46,954 nucleotides of DNA. Source: Betaproteobacteria bacterium HGW-Betaproteobacteria-12 (GTDB taxonomy: Bacteria; Pseudomonadota; Gammaproteobacteria; Burkholderiales; Rhodocyclaceae). Positions 14,734 through 23,069 of this stretch are shown one piece after another; position 1 is the first letter of the stretch, and every line of letters starts with the position of its first letter. The position numbers were made by a program, and so were the translations under genes. The notes beneath the pieces are model-generated. The model was not told the origin of the DNA, made no database searches, and saw only the letters and a program-made list of their open reading frames with translations. The stretch lies in the NCBI GenBank assembly GCA_002842345.1, contig PHCU01000026.1, positions 1 through 46,954 on the forward strand, in the 5' to 3' direction.

Positions 14734-17700
14734 TTATGCCATCAGCGCAGCCCTCGCTTCCTGGCGGATGATGGCCGCGGCTGCCGCCGCCTGGGCGCGT
14801 ACCGGGCCGAAACCGCGGACCGCGGCCGGCCAGTCGGCCAGCTTCTGCCGCGCCAGCGCATTGGTGCTGCCGGCAATCATCTGCAGGTCGGCTTCGTAGT
14901 CGGCCAGCAGCTGCCGGTCGAGCGCCCGTTCCGGCACCCGGCGGAAGGGATCGAGCCAGCTGCCGCGCAGGCCGCGCAGGCGCGCCAGGCCCTTGAGCAC
15001 CGGCAGCATCCAGGGACCGAAGCGGACCTTGCGCGGGCGCCCGTCGGTGCCCTGGCGGGCCAGCCAGGGCGGGGCGAAATGGAAGGCCAGGCGATAGTCG
15101 CCGCTGAAGGTGTCGCTCAATTGCTGCTGGAAGGCCGGGTCGGCAAACAGCCGGGCGACTTCGTACTCGTCCTTGGGCGCCAGCAGGCGGGCGTACTGGA
15201 CGGCCACGACGCGGGTCAGCGGCGCGTCGCCGAGCGCCTGGACAGCTGCCAGTCCCTGGCGGTAGCGCTGGGCCAGAGCGGCATCCTGATAGGCGGTCAG
15301 GTGCGCGCTGCGCTGGGTGATCAGTTCGTCCAGCGTCGGCTCCGTCGGCGCGCTGGCGCTTTCGGCGCCGGCGAGCTGGGCCACGCGTTGGCCGTCGGCG
15401 GCCGCCCGGCGGCCCCAGAGGAAGGCCTTGCGATTGGCCTCGACGGCGGTGCCGTTGAGTTCGATCGCCTGCTCGAGGGCGCCGGCCGAAACCGGCACCA
15501 GACCCTTCTGCCAGGCGTAGCCGAGGAGCAGCATGTTGCCGAACAAGGCATCGCCCATCAGCCGAACGGCCAGCTGGCAGCTGTCGATGAAGTCCACCTG
15601 CCCGCTGCCCAAGGTGTCGACCAGGCTCTGGCGCATGCCGGCCTGCGGGAAGTGCCAGTCACGGTTGTGGGTGAATTCGGCGGTCGGTGTCTCGCTGCTG
15701 CTCACCACCGCCCGCGTGTGGCCTTCCAGCATCTTGGCCAGCGCCTCCGGGCCAGCACTGACCACCAGGTCGCCGCCGAGCACGGCATGCGCCTCGCCGG
15801 TGGCGATGCGGGCGGCGTGGATGTCCTGCGGCCGGTCGGCGATGCGCAGGTGGGTGAACACGGCGCCATATTTTTGCGCCAGACCGGTCATGTCGAGTGC
15901 CGAGACCCCCTTGCCGTCAATATGCGCCGCCATGCCGATCAGCGCCCCGAGGGTGATCACGCCCATGCCGCCGACCCCGGTCAGTAGAAGATTGTACGGC
16001 TGGCTGGTCGATGGCAGCAGTGGTGCCGGCAACAGCGGCCAATCGTCGCTGTCGGCAACGCCGACGCCCTTCTTCAGGCTGCCGCCCTCGATGCTGACGA
16101 AGCTCGGGCAGAAGCCGCGGACGCAGGAGAAGTCCTGATTGCAGGCCGACTGGTCGATCCGTCGCTTGGTGCCGAAGGCGGTTTCGACCGGCGCCACCGA
16201 CAAGCAGTTCGACTCCACAGAGCAGTCGCCGCAGCCTTCGCAGACGGCTTCATTGATCAACACCCGGCGGCTGACGGCCGGCATCCGGCCGCGCTTGCGC
16301 CGGCGCCGGGCCTCGGTGGCGCAGACCTGGTCGTAGATCAGGATGCTGGTGCCAGGACATTCGCGCAGTTCGCGCTGGACGGCATCGAGATCGTCGCGGT
16401 GGGCCACCGGCACCCGGCCGTCATCGATGGGCCGGCCGGGTACCCAGGTTTTGCAGCGGATGCCCGAGGCGGCGCCGACGGTGGACAGGTATTTGTCCGG
16501 GTCGTTGCTGACGATGATCTGCCGCTCCACCCCTTCGGCCGCCAGCTGGTGAATGATCTGGGGGACGCTCAGCTGGCCATCCACCGGCTGGCCGCCGGTC
16601 ATCGCCACGGCGTCGTTGTAGAGTATCTTGTAGGTGATCGCCACCTTGGCGGCGACCGCCTGACGAATGGCCAGCAGGCCGGAGTGGAAATAGGTGCCGT
16701 CGCCGAGATTGGCGAAGATGTGCTTCTCCTCGGTGAACGGGGCCTGGCCGACCCAGGGCACGCCTTCGCCGCCCATGTGGGTGAAGGTCGCGGTCTGCCG
16801 GTTCATCCAGGTGACCATGTAATGGCAACCGATGCCGGCGACGGCGCGCGAGCCTTCCGGCACCTTGGTCGAGCTGTTGTGCGGACAGCCGGAGCAGAAG
16901 TGCGGCTTGCGCTCGGCCAACAGGATCGGCGCCCGGCCCGTTTGCTGTTTGGCGGAGATCAGTTGCAGGCGGGCCTCGATGGCCGGCGAGGTGAAGAAAC
17001 GGCCGATGCGCCCGGCGATGACGCGGGCGATGGTGGCGACCGCCAGCTCGCCGGCCGCCGGCAGCAGCCAGTCGCTGTGCGACAGGTAGCCACCGGCCTC
17101 CGGGGCGACGGTCCATTCGCCCTTCTCGTCGAACTTGCCGATGACGCGCGGGCGGACGTCCTCGCGCCAGTTGTAGAGTTCTTCCTTCAACTGGTATTCG
17201 AGCAGCTGGCGCTTTTCCTCGACGACCAGGATCTCCTCCAGGCCCTCGGCGAAATGGCGCACGCCTTCCGGCTCCAGCGGCCAGACCATGCCGACCTTGT
17301 ACAGGCGGATGCCGATCTCGCCGGCCAGCGCATCGTCGATGCCGAGTTCGTCGAGCGCCTGGCGGACGTCGAGATAGCTCTTGCCGGCGGTGAGGATGCC
17401 CAGGCGCGGCGCCGGTGAGTCGATCATCACGCGGTTCAGGCGGTTGGCCCGGCAGTAGGCCAGCGCCGCGTAGAGCTTGTGGTTGAGCAGCCGGGTTTCC
17501 TGCAGCAGGGCCGGATCGGGCCAGCGGATGTTGAGGCCGTCGGCCGGCAGTTCGAAGTCCGTCGGCAGGACGATGTTCAGGGCCGTCGGATCGACATCGA
17601 CCGAAGCCGAGGTCTCGACCGTGTCGGCCAGCGCCTTGAACGCCACCCAGCAGCCGGAGTAACGGCTCATCGCCCAGCCGTGCAGGCCGTAGTCGAGATA

Positions 17701-18252
17701 TTCCTGGACATTGGCCGGATAGAGCACCGGCATCAGCACCGCCTTGAACAGGTGCTCGGTCTGGTGCGGCAAGGTCGACGATTTGGCGGCATGGTCGTCG
17801 CCGGCGATCACCAGCACGCCGCCATGGCGGGCCGTGCCGGCGGCGTTGGCGTGGCGGAAGACGTCGCCGCAGCGGTCGACGCCCGGGCCCTTGCCGTACC
17901 ACATGGCGAACACCCCGTCGTACTTGGCGCCGGGAAACAGGCCGACCTGCTGGCTGCCCCAGACGGCGGTCGCCGCCATGTCCTCGTTGATGCCGGGCTG
18001 GAAGGTGATGTGATGGGCGGCCAGATGCGGCTGCGCCTTCCACAGGCCGAGATCGAGATTGCCGAGCGGGCTGCCGCGATAGCCGGAGATGAAACCGGCG
18101 GTGTTCAGCCCGGCGGCCAGATCGCGCTCGCGCTGCAGCATCGGCAGGCGGATCAGGGCCTGGGTGCCGGTCAGGTAGACGCGGCCGGTACTGCGCGTGT
18201 ACTTGTCGTCCAGCGTCGCCGCGACGGCCGCCGGCAGAGCGAGATTGCTCAT
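14734..18252 (-). CDS. Indolepyruvate ferredoxin oxidoreductase, fused subunits
   Basis: 1172 residues in one chain. Residues about 1-400 are the pyrimidine-binding 2-oxoacid oxidoreductase domain (GFISGYRGSPLGNLD). A thiamine-diphosphate domain follows (GIGCHYMVTWMN, NLGDGTYFHSG, NDAVAMTGGQ), then a ferredoxin-type cysteine cluster near residue 670 (CEGCGDCSVESNC), and from about 750 the gamma domain (LLTGVGGMGVITLGALIG). It should oxidatively decarboxylate aryl-pyruvates (indolepyruvate, phenylpyruvate) to aryl-acetyl-CoA with reduction of an iron-sulfur carrier. ATG 18252 is chosen over a frame start at 18366 because a GGAG site precedes it and the upstream extension is low-complexity. Arylacetyl-CoA production fits the PaaK-like ligase elsewhere in the window. 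Confidence 0.92.
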   Translation of the reverse strand: MSNLALPAAVAATLDDKYTRSTGRVYLTGTQALIRLPMLQRERDLAAGLNTAGFISGYRGSPLGNLDLGLWKAQPHLAAHHITFQPGINEDMAATAVWGSQQVGLFPGAKYDGVFAMWYGKGPGVDRCGDVFRHANAAGTARHGGVLVIAGDDHAAKSSTLPHQTEHLFKAVLMPVLYPANVQEYLDYGLHGWAMSRYSGCWVAFKALADTVETSASVDVDPTALNIVLPTDFELPADGLNIRWPDPALLQETRLLNHKLYAALAYCRANRLNRVMIDSPAPRLGILTAGKSYLDVRQALDELGIDDALAGEIGIRLYKVGMVWPLEPEGVRHFAEGLEEILVVEEKRQLLEYQLKEELYNWREDVRPRVIGKFDEKGEWTVAPEAGGYLSHSDWLLPAAGELAVATIARVIAGRIGRFFTSPAIEARLQLISAKQQTGRAPILLAERKPHFCSGCPHNSSTKVPEGSRAVAGIGCHYMVTWMNRQTATFTHMGGEGVPWVGQAPFTEEKHIFANLGDGTYFHSGLLAIRQAVAAKVAITYKILYNDAVAMTGGQPVDGQLSVPQIIHQLAAEGVERQIIVSNDPDKYLSTVGAASGIRCKTWVPGRPIDDGRVPVAHRDDLDAVQRELRECPGTSILIYDQVCATEARRRRKRGRMPAVSRRVLINEAVCEGCGDCSVESNCLSVAPVETAFGTKRRIDQSACNQDFSCVRGFCPSFVSIEGGSLKKGVGVADSDDWPLLPAPLLPSTSQPYNLLLTGVGGMGVITLGALIGMAAHIDGKGVSALDMTGLAQKYGAVFTHLRIADRPQDIHAARIATGEAHAVLGGDLVVSAGPEALAKMLEGHTRAVVSSSETPTAEFTHNRDWHFPQAGMRQSLVDTLGSGQVDFIDSCQLAVRLMGDALFGNMLLLGYAWQKGLVPVSAGALEQAIELNGTAVEANRKAFLWGRRAAADGQRVAQLAGAESASAPTEPTLDELITQRSAHLTAYQDAALAQRYRQGLAAVQALGDAPLTRVVAVQYARLLAPKDEYEVARLFADPAFQQQLSDTFSGDYRLAFHFAPPWLARQGTDGRPRKVRFGPWMLPVLKGLARLRGLRGSWLDPFRRVPERALDRQLLADYEADLQMIAGSTNALARQKLADWPAAVRGFGPVRAQAAAAAAIIRQEARAALMA

Positions 18253-18370
18253 GGTTAGTCTCCGTTGTAAGCGCCTTGTGAGCGCCGTTGAACTGCGCAG
18301 CGCCGGGGGTGGTAGCGCTGCGTGGCTTGGCGGTTGGAGTATCGTTGGCGGCCGGGGTTCCGGCAAGCCT

Positions 18371-20236
18371 TCAATGCGGCAGGCCGAGCGGCAGTGTGAA
18401 GCGGAAGGTGCTGCCCAGGCCGGGCTGGCTGTTGACGCTGATGCGCCCGCCCATCAGGCCGACCAGCTGGCTGGTGATGGTCAGGCCGAGGCCGGTGCCG
18501 CCGAACTGGCGGGTCGTCTGCCGGTCGGCCTGGGTGAAGGCCTGGAAGACCGATTGCTGGCGCTCGGCCGGGATGCCGATGCCGGTGTCGCTGACGGCGA
18601 CGGAGAGGGTCAGCCGCTCGGCGCTGCGCTGCGTGATGTCGACGCTGAGCGTGATACTGCCGGCAGCGGTGAACTTGACCGCATTGCTCAGCAGATTGAG
18701 CAGGATCTGACGGATCCGCAGCGGATCGCCGATCAGCCGCTCCGGCAGGTCGGGCGGCAGGTCGAGCTGGTGGTTCAGACCCTTTTCCTGCATCTGCGGG
18801 GCAAGCAGGCGCAGCACTTCGCTGGCCAGGGCGCTGAACTGGAAGGGCATGCTGTCGATGTGCAGCTTGCCGGCCTCGATCTTCGATACATCGAGGATGT
18901 CGTTCAGCACGCCGAGCAGGCTCTCGGCAGAATTCTGCGCCACCGACAGGTATTCGCGCGTCTCGTCGTCGAGCGGATTCATCCGCGTCAGCTCGATCAT
19001 GCCGATGACCCCGTTCATCAGGGTGCGGATTTCGTGGCTCATGTTGGCCAGGAACTCGCTTTTCGCCCGCGACGCCGCTTCGGCCGCCTCGCGGGCACGC
19101 ACGGCGTTCTCCAGGGCCCGGCTGCGCAGTTCCTCGCTGCCCGCGAGCTGGCGCAGGGCGGCGTTGCTGGCGGCGATATAGTCGTTGCAGGCGCCGACCA
19201 GCAGCTGCAGTTCGGCACCACCAGTGGCCGGCAGCGGCGCGGCATCCTGCCCGGGCTGCAGCTGTGTTGCCCGCTCGCGGATCGTGTCGGCCAGGCCGGC
19301 CAGCGGGGCGAACAGCCAGCGTCCGGCGAACCAGATGAAGGGCAGGGCCAGCAAGGCCAGCAGTCCGCCGAGCAGCAGCAGGCGGCGGCGGGTCTCGAGC
19401 AGCGGCTGGAAGGCTTCGGCGGCAGGGATCACCGAGGCCAGCAGCCAGCCGGTGCCGGGCAGGCGTTTGAAGGTGAACAGGCCATGCAGGCCGCGACTGT
19501 TGCTGCCTTCGACGGAGCCTTCGAAGCCGGCCAGGGCACTGGCCAGGGCCGGGTTTTCCGCCTCGCCTGGGGTCGGCTGCAGGATCCGCGTCGGGTCCGG
19601 GTGGGCGAGGAAAGTGCGCTGGCCGGAGACCAGGTAGAGATAGCCGGTGTCGCCAAGGCGCCGGTTGCCCAGGCTGGCGAACAGCGGGTTGCGGTTGAGG
19701 TCGAGCACGCCGCCGACGATGGCCAGCAAACGGCCGTCGGCGGCCAGCACCGGAGCGGCGAGGACGACCATCGGTTCCTTCATGGCGCGCCCGGAAAAGG
19801 CCTGCGAAATGGCCGGTTTGCCCGTCTCGACCACCGCCCGCAGATGCTCGCCGGCGAGCATGGTGCGGCCCAGCCGGTGCGGCTGCAGCGGCCAGTCGGC
19901 GAGCAGCCGGCCGCCGGCGTCGAGGACCAGGAGTTCCTCGAACAGGGTCAGTAGTTCCGCCTTGCCCTGCAGATGGCGTTCGAGATTGCCCAGGTCGCCC
20001 AGGCGCTCGCGCGGCAGGGTTTCGGCCAGGCGGTTCAGGGTGTTCAGGCGCTCGCCGATGCTGCTGTCGAGGTAGCCGGCCAGCTCCGACAACTGGCGGA
20101 ATTGCGCCGCCTCGATGCCGGCCTTGAGGTCGCCGCGCAGCGTGTCGAGCAGGGCGAACAATTGCGCTGCCAGCAGGGCCATGGCGAGGGCGATGGCGCC
20201 CAGGCTGAGCCGGGCGTGCAGGCTGAGAGTCGGCAT
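18371..20236 (-). CDS. Cache-domain sensor histidine kinase with Pro-to-Leu change in the H-box
   Basis: 621 residues: TM1 about 12-32, periplasmic Cache region about 35-285 ([37 protein letters not shown]), TM2 about 285-305, HAMP-like and coiled-coil linker to about 390, then HisKA with His401 in [13 protein letters not shown]-box Asn514/Asn518 ([10 protein letters not shown]), DTGIGIP at 550 and [10 protein letters not shown] complete the ATPase domain. It ends right after the ATPase domain with no receiver. The almost invariant proline of HEIRTP is leucine 406 (codon CTG at 19019-19021, one transition from CCG). No response regulator gene is adjacent. It lies 15 bases behind the D-lactate dehydrogenase gene and may respond to a small organic acid in the periplasm. 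Confidence 0.9.
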   Translation of the reverse strand: MPTLSLHARLSLGAIALAMALLAAQLFALLDTLRGDLKAGIEAAQFRQLSELAGYLDSSIGERLNTLNRLAETLPRERLGDLGNLERHLQGKAELLTLFEELLVLDAGGRLLADWPLQPHRLGRTMLAGEHLRAVVETGKPAISQAFSGRAMKEPMVVLAAPVLAADGRLLAIVGGVLDLNRNPLFASLGNRRLGDTGYLYLVSGQRTFLAHPDPTRILQPTPGEAENPALASALAGFEGSVEGSNSRGLHGLFTFKRLPGTGWLLASVIPAAEAFQPLLETRRRLLLLGGLLALLALPFIWFAGRWLFAPLAGLADTIRERATQLQPGQDAAPLPATGGAELQLLVGACNDYIAASNAALRQLAGSEELRSRALENAVRAREAAEAASRAKSEFLANMSHEIRTLMNGVIGMIELTRMNPLDDETREYLSVAQNSAESLLGVLNDILDVSKIEAGKLHIDSMPFQFSALASEVLRLLAPQMQEKGLNHQLDLPPDLPERLIGDPLRIRQILLNLLSNAVKFTAAGSITLSVDITQRSAERLTLSVAVSDTGIGIPAERQQSVFQAFTQADRQTTRQFGGTGLGLTITSQLVGLMGGRISVNSQPGLGSTFRFTLPLGLPH

Positions 20237-20251
20237 GGCGGCGGGGTGGGG

Positions 20252-21655
20252 TCAGTCGGCGGCGACGCGGGCCGGCGGCAGGATCTTGCCGGGATTGAGC
20301 AGGTTGGCCGGGTCGAGCGCCGCCTTCAGCGCCCGCATCACGTCCACCGCCACCTCGCCATGTTCGGCGACCAGGTACTTGCGCTTGCCCAGGCCGATGC
20401 CATGCTCGCCAGTGCAGGTGCCTTCCATGGCGATGGCGCGCTCGACGACGCGCTGGCTGATCCAGGCAGCCTCGGCCATCTCCTGGTCATTGGCCGGATC
20501 GACCAGTACCACCAGATGGAAGTTGCCGTCGCCGACATGGCCGAACAGGGCGATCGGGATGCTGACCTGGGCGATGTCCGCGTTGGTCGCGGCGATGCAC
20601 TCGGCCAGCCGCGAGATCGGCACGCAGACGTCGGTCGGGAAGCAGCGGCAGCCGGGTTTCAGTTGCAGGCAGGCGAAGTAGGCGTCGTGGCGGGCCTGCC
20701 ACAGGCGGCTGCGGTCTTCCGGCCGGGTCGCCCACTGGAAGTGGGTGCCTCCCATCTCGTCGGCGATGGCCTGTACCGTCTGCGCCTGTTCTTCGGCCCC
20801 GGCCGGGCTGCCGTGGAATTCGAAGAACAGCGTCGGCGCCTCGGCCAGCGTGGTCTTGCTGAAGGTATTGATAGCTTTCAGCGACAATGCATCGAGCAGT
20901 TCGATGCGGGCCACCGGTACGCCGAGCTGGATGGTCTGGATCACCGTCTGCACCGCCGAGTCGATATCGGGGAAGGTGCACACGGCGGCCGAGATGGCCT
21001 CGGGAATCGGGTAGAGCTTGACCGTCAGCTCGGTCATGATGCCGAGCGTGCCTTCCGAGCCGACCAGCAATCGGGTCAGGTCGTAGCCGGCCGATGACTT
21101 GCGGGCGCGGCCGCCGGTTTTCATGATGCGGCCGTCGGCCAGTACGGTGGTCGTGGCCAGCACGTTGTCCTTCATCGTGCCGTAGCGCACGGCGTTGGTG
21201 CCGGAGGCGCGGGTCGCCGCCATGCCACCCAGGGTCGCGTCGGCGCCGGGGTCAATGGGGAAGAACAGGCCGCTGCCTTTCAGCGCATCGTTCAATTGCT
21301 TGCGGGTGACGCCGGCCTCGACCGTCGCATCGCCGTCCTCGGCGTGGATGGCCAGCACCCGGTTCATGCCGGAGAGATCGAGCGAGATGCCGCCGCAGGG
21401 AGCCAGCACATGGCCTTCGACCGAGCTGCCGACGCCGTAGGGAATGACCGGCACGCCATGGGCGGCGCACAGGCGCACGACCAGCGCGACTTCGTCGTTG
21501 TTTTCGGCGTGTACGACACCGTCCGGCAGTTGCGGCGGGTGCACCGACTCGTCGCGGCCGTGTTGCAGACGGCTGGATTCGCCGCGCGAGAAGCGCCGGC
21601 CGAAATGCCCGGCCAGCTGGCCGGCGAGTTCTTCTGGAAGGGGAGCGTGGGTCAC
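20252..21655 (-). CDS. FAD-linked oxidase, D-lactate dehydrogenase (cytochrome) type
   Basis: 467 residues of the LDHD/GlcD family. FAD-binding PCMH domain includes GVGSSVEGHVLAP, GADATLGGMAATRASGTNAVRYG and LLVGSEGTLGIMTELTVKLYP. The C-terminal domain has FGHVGDGNFHLV, the metal/substrate-binding GTCTGEHGIGLGKRKYL and DPANLLNPGKILPP. It oxidises D-lactate or a similar 2-hydroxyacid and feeds electrons to the respiratory chain. Start GTG 21655 forms a GTGA overlap with the stop of the PilZ-fusion gene, which indicates translational coupling; the open frame further upstream has no family sequence. No separate iron-sulfur subunit (GlcF) is nearby, favouring the LDHD type over glycolate oxidase. 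Confidence 0.88.
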   Translation of the reverse strand: MTHAPLPEELAGQLAGHFGRRFSRGESSRLQHGRDESVHPPQLPDGVVHAENNDEVALVVRLCAAHGVPVIPYGVGSSVEGHVLAPCGGISLDLSGMNRVLAIHAEDGDATVEAGVTRKQLNDALKGSGLFFPIDPGADATLGGMAATRASGTNAVRYGTMKDNVLATTTVLADGRIMKTGGRARKSSAGYDLTRLLVGSEGTLGIMTELTVKLYPIPEAISAAVCTFPDIDSAVQTVIQTIQLGVPVARIELLDALSLKAINTFSKTTLAEAPTLFFEFHGSPAGAEEQAQTVQAIADEMGGTHFQWATRPEDRSRLWQARHDAYFACLQLKPGCRCFPTDVCVPISRLAECIAATNADIAQVSIPIALFGHVGDGNFHLVVLVDPANDQEMAEAAWISQRVVERAIAMEGTCTGEHGIGLGKRKYLVAEHGEVAVDVMRALKAALDPANLLNPGKILPPARVAAD

Positions 21656-22947
21656 GAGAGGAAGCGGGTGGCCTGGTCGAGATCGGTGTGAGTATGCCCT
21701 TGATACAGCGCCGTGACGAACTTGCGCCAGACCAGGTCCGGCTCGCCGATGCGGAAGCCGCAATAATGGCGGTCGTCCTGGCTGGTCTCCTGCACCGCCT
21801 GGACGCTAAGCCGGGAGACTTCCTTGCTGCCGAGCTGGACGATCGCCGTCAGCCAGACATTGGTCGGCACCGGCCGCCCGGTACGCGCCCGGAAACCATA
21901 GCGGGAGACTTCGCTGACCTCGATCGGAATGGCCTTGCCGGCGGCCTCGCCGATCAGCCGCGCCGGGCATTTGACCGAGAAACGCTGGTGCCGGCGCACC
22001 TGGGTATCGGCCGGTTGTTCGGGCAGCGCGGGCAGCACGGAGCGGTAGGCGGGCAGGTCGTAGATCAGGTGCAGCAGCGCCTTCTTGCGCTCGCTCAATT
22101 CGGCGAAGACGCGGGTGCGCTGGTTGAAGAAATGGTCGATCAGGTCGGGCGTCAGCACCGGGTCATTGGTGGTGTAGAAGCGGCGGTGCGGAATCTGGAT
22201 GTTCGGCAGCGTCGTTTCCTTGAAGTAGTGGTACAGATTGCGGCGCAGCGGCTTGCCGGCGTAGGCCTTGCGCAGGATGTCGGGGGCGTGCATGAGGTCG
22301 AGCGTGGCGCCGACGGCCGGGGCGCCATTGACGAAGTCGTAGTTCTCGACGACGGTGCTGGTCAGCCGGCGGAAGAACAGCAGCGACTCGTACATCTCGA
22401 TATGCCGCGGATTGACGGCAATGACCAGGTGGCGGGTATCGAAGAAGGTCGTGCAGTACTCGTACATGAACTTCATCAGCGGGAACAGGATCGTCCCGCC
22501 GGTGCGGCGGAAGCGCGGATGCACGGCCAGGGCCGAGACTTCGGCGATGTTGCCCTCCTTGGCGCGGACGCCGCTGAGGTCGAAGATGCGCTGCAGCGGG
22601 AAGCCGATGGCGCTTTCGCGGATCAGCGATAGCGTACCGACCACCTGATTGTCGAACTTGGCGCACAGCGTCGTCGTCGTCGGCAGGGCGTGGTAGATGG
22701 TGACCCGCATGCCCGACGGGTCGGGGGTCATGAAGCCGCTGCTGACGTAGGCGTCGTGCAGCAGCTTGAAACAGGCTTCGAGCTCCTCGCGCGTCTCGGC
22801 GATCTTCAGCACCAGCCGCTTGTTCGGCTCCGGGTCGCAATCGACAAAGGAGCGGTAGACGCCGTGTCGTCTCGCCTGCGGCAACATGGCAAACAGCTTG
22901 CGTGCGCCCTGGTGGATGAGGAAGCGCAGGCGGGACAAGGCTGGCAT
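21652..22947 (-). CDS. GNAT acyltransferase (FeeM-like N-acyl amino acid synthase) fused to PilZ domain
   Basis: 431 residues. Residues about 45-210 resemble the FeeM-type N-acyl-amino-acid synthase GNAT fold (EELEACFKLLHDAYVSSGFM, NIAEVSALAVHPRFRRTGG as the CoA/ACP-binding loop, HLVIAVNPRHIEMYESLLFF). A helical linker (about 215-300) precedes a PilZ domain (about 312-420) with the c-di-GMP motif RRHQR (Arg318, Arg322) and a second motif EVSRYG (346-351), where the usual Asp of DxSxxG is Glu. It may acylate amino acids or a related acceptor from acyl-ACP under c-di-GMP control; this is inference. Its TGA overlaps the GTG of the D-lactate dehydrogenase gene. Divergent from livK. Confidence 0.8.
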   Translation of the reverse strand: MPALSRLRFLIHQGARKLFAMLPQARRHGVYRSFVDCDPEPNKRLVLKIAETREELEACFKLLHDAYVSSGFMTPDPSGMRVTIYHALPTTTTLCAKFDNQVVGTLSLIRESAIGFPLQRIFDLSGVRAKEGNIAEVSALAVHPRFRRTGGTILFPLMKFMYEYCTTFFDTRHLVIAVNPRHIEMYESLLFFRRLTSTVVENYDFVNGAPAVGATLDLMHAPDILRKAYAGKPLRRNLYHYFKETTLPNIQIPHRRFYTTNDPVLTPDLIDHFFNQRTRVFAELSERKKALLHLIYDLPAYRSVLPALPEQPADTQVRRHQRFSVKCPARLIGEAAGKAIPIEVSEVSRYGFRARTGRPVPTNVWLTAIVQLGSKEVSRLSVQAVQETSQDDRHYCGFRIGEPDLVWRKFVTALYQGHTHTDLDQATRFLS

Positions 22948-22982
22948 CGAGATCCGTGGCGGCGAGTAGGTGGGAAATAATC

Positions 22983-22997
22983 ATAACAGCTTGTTAT
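22983..22997. promoter_or_regulatory. Palindromic operator candidate between divergent genes
   Basis: ATAACA-GCT-TGTTAT, a perfect inverted repeat with 6-base arms, lies midway between the PilZ-fusion gene (start 22947) and livK (start 23070) and touches the livK -35 element. A minus-strand TATGAT (22985-22980) overlaps its left arm. A regulator bound here could control both directions; which one is unknown. Confidence 0.45.
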
Positions 22998-23025
22998 TGA
23001 CATGTATTCCGCGCCTCCGGACAAT
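22997..23025 (+). promoter_or_regulatory. livKHMGF promoter
   Basis: A perfect TTGACA (22997-23002), a 17-base spacer and GACAAT (23020-23025). Transcription would start about 37 bases before the livK ATG. Confidence 0.65.
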
Positions 23026-23069
23026 CGGCCGCTACCTTCAACCCCCCCAGAAGATCAGGAGAACCACCG

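Noticed and set aside
14677..15987. 436-codon plus-strand open frame opposite the indolepyruvate oxidoreductase
   Set aside because: Antisense shadow of a clear enzyme gene with high third-position GC.
18197..19954. 585-codon plus-strand open frame opposite the Cache kinase
   Set aside because: Gln/Ala/Gly-rich antisense translation with no motif; the kinase on the other strand carries all catalytic boxes.
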